Positions 41,001-41,988 of a DNA stretch of 41,988 bases are shown one piece after another. This stretch comes from Desulfuromonadales bacterium (lineage in GTDB: Bacteria; Desulfobacterota; Desulfuromonadia; Desulfuromonadales; Syntrophotaleaceae), in NCBI GenBank assembly GCA_030613545.1, contig JAUWLU010000003.1, positions 1 to 41,988 on the forward strand, given 5' to 3'. Position 1 is the stretch's first letter. Each line of letters opens with the position of its first letter. The notes below the pieces were generated by a model. It made no database searches, was not told the origin of the DNA, and saw only the letters and a list, made by a program, of their open reading frames with translations. Made by a program: the position numbers and the translations under genes.

Positions 41001-41137
41001 TGGGCCACACGCACCACAAAACCGGGATCTTCGGCGCGGGGCAGAGTGGAAAAGTAGAACAGCCCGGCCAGGACGATGACCAGCAGGGCGACCAGGGTGA
41101 CCCGGTTCTTTTCCAGAGCCGAGCGGGTCAGGTTCAT
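38033..41137 (-). CDS. RND family efflux transporter inner-membrane subunit
   Basis: 1034 aa AcrB-like layout; FYFSTLPRAEDPGFVVRVAQVLTYFPGASPERVEQLVTDKLE; GMLVDNAIVMSESI; GIIALCGIVINNAIVLIDRIN; PILLTTATTMGGLLPLWL. Confidence 0.95.
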   Translation of the reverse strand: MNLTRSALEKNRVTLVALLVIVLAGLFYFSTLPRAEDPGFVVRVAQVLTYFPGASPERVEQLVTDKLEKVIQEIPQIDYIESESKPGVSVIWVNILERHKEMRPIWDDLRRKVTRATGELPDEVVGPFVNDEFGDIFGIIVAISGEDFSYAELKEIADDCRNELLLNPHIAKVDIQGIQQERIFVEYHNARLAELGLSPFQLKGILEARNIIIPGGEIFTDREQIVLEPTGNFDSVADLKRTVITLPGRNEVVYLEDIVDIQRHYIDPPTSRVHYKGKPSLTLAINLREGGDMLALGDDVKLSLERFRQAYPVGVDFDIVAFQPEHVKRKVDEFVTNLLQAMVIVLAVMLVFLGLRTGLAVSSLIPMAMIMALLVMGVIGIGIDQMSLAAMIIALGMLVDNAIVMSESIMVLMGEGKSAVEAAVDSAQELKIPLLTSSLTTAAAFLPIYLAKSSTGEYTAPLFKVVTITLLCSWVLSLTMTPLFCVYFIRIKPTSGQGGYNTAFYRRYRGLLLTMLRNRLLTLAAVILVFVVAMASFRFVPKMFFPPHNKPIFSAELRLPVGTPLKRMEAVVQQIESFMQAEMMADPKQDQDGLVSWVSYIGSGAPRYMLPYSPEAPSPEYTYMLINGTSREHNLTEMIPRLEAYCLNHFPDLTPKIRPLILGPPIEHPSEVRRSGKNTDRLFELAQLTKDQLAKIPGTRNITDDWGARTKKLVVQINQPRALRAGLTSRDIAVSLQTILSGIQTTEYREQDELIPVILRSVAADRKDIGKLESHNIYVQQTGQSVPLKQVADIKIAWQPGKINRRDRLRTVTVQANIDRGANAIAIGQQIDGWLKEQSHSWPFGDKYQLGGEIETSGEANASIAVNLPLTALLILLLLVGQFNSLRRPLIILLTIPLGMIGVTFGLLVTGSYFGFMTLLGIIALCGIVINNAIVLIDRINIEIEQKGQDPATAILESAQRRLRPILLTTATTMGGLLPLWLSGGPMWEPMAISIIFGLLFATILTLGLVPVLYSLFFRVNFRDFNPRPPGGTL

Positions 41138-41988
41138 GGACGGACCTCGTTGCTGGCAAGAATCTGCACCTGTTGCCCTTCGTGGATGCGACTGATGCCG
41201 GCGGTGACGACCAGATCACTGTCCTGCAGACCGCTGAGCACCTCCAGGCCGTCTGAGGTCAGTTCGCCGACCGTGACCGCCCGCCGGTGGATGATCCCCA
41301 GTCCATCCTTGCGGGATTCGACCACAAAGGCAAAGCGCCCTTTGCGGTCTTCGCCGATAGCCTCCGGCGCCACCAGAACCGAAGTGTTGTTACCGGTTTT
41401 AGGCAAGAGAAAAATAATCGCCGCAGCCATGCCGGGACGGATCAGACCGGAGCTCTGCTCAAGGCGCACGGTGACCGGAAAGGTCGTCGCCCGGCCGGTG
41501 GCCGCGACGCCGACTTCGGTGACCTTGGCGGCGAACTTCCGTTCAGGAAGGGCGTCAAAGACGACGCTGACCGGCATATTCTTTTTGATCTGGGTAATGA
41601 GACTTTCCGGAACGGTACAGCCGACCTCTGTCTGTGTGCCGGAGGTCAGCAGCGCCACCATCTGACCGGCGGCGATATTTTCGTTGACCTCGATGGGCAC
41701 GCTGGCGATGGCTCCGGCGCTGGGAGCGGTAAGCCGGGTGTAGCTACGCTGCGAACGGGCCAGTTTCAGGCGGGTGTTGCTGGCCCGGACCAGCGCTTCG
41801 GCCGATTCGCTGGCGGCTCGAGCGGCGTCCAGGTCGTTGCGCGAAGCGTTGCGGTTTTCGTACAGAGCACGAACCCGCTCGTAATTGGCTTCGGCGTTGC
41901 GGGCCTGGGCTCGCGCGTTGGCCCGGCCCGCCTGCGCTTCCTGCGCCGGCCGCCGCTAGTCGGTGTCATCAAGGCGGGCGATCAGTTG
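41134..41988 (-). pseudogene. RND periplasmic adaptor (membrane fusion protein), interrupted by in-frame TAG at 41956-41958 and truncated by the window edge
   Basis: ORF track gives only 41134..41700, but the same frame is open upstream: QLIARLDDTD*RRPAQEAQAGRANARAQARNAEANYERVRALYENRNASRNDLDAARAASESAEALVRASNTRLKLARSQRSYTRLTAPSAGAIASVPIEVNENIAAGQ, a classic adaptor sequence broken by one TAG. Confidence 0.75.

Overview
This window reads as a chromosomal segment of a Desulfuromonadales-like (Geobacter/Pelobacter/Desulfuromonas-type) bacterium; the taxon is inferred from gene content only. From left to right it contains: (1) a hydrolase/lipoprotein gene at the edge with an in-frame TAG; (2) a minus-strand sensory operon of two tandem orphan ABC-type substrate-binding proteins, a membrane histidine kinase, an Rcp1-like receiver and a REC-PAS-GGDEF(degenerate)-EAL protein; (3) a plus-strand two-gene operon for an atypical cytochrome bd-family complex, a CydA-like subunit fused to a di-heme c domain plus a second CydA-like subunit; (4) a long minus-strand housekeeping run: TIGR03960-type radical SAM, rng, rplU, rpmA, obgE, proB, proA, nadD, rsfS, rlmH, a LapA-LapB-like TPR protein, gpmI, comF and an endonuclease III-like gene; (5) a plus-strand PHP phosphatase, a DUF4870-like protein and ilvE; (6) a nitrogen-assimilation block, amt followed by a three-gene split glutamate synthase, each with a good sigma-54 promoter; (7) minus-strand rsgA, an S1-domain protein, a demi-ferritin and an RND efflux pump whose adaptor gene carries an in-frame TAG near the right edge. 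The most notable non-coding signal is a 153-bp structured element present twice, at equivalent positions directly after a stop codon inside the minus-strand run. No tRNA, rRNA, CRISPR array, transposase or phage gene was recognised. All assignments come from reading the sequence; no database search was run.
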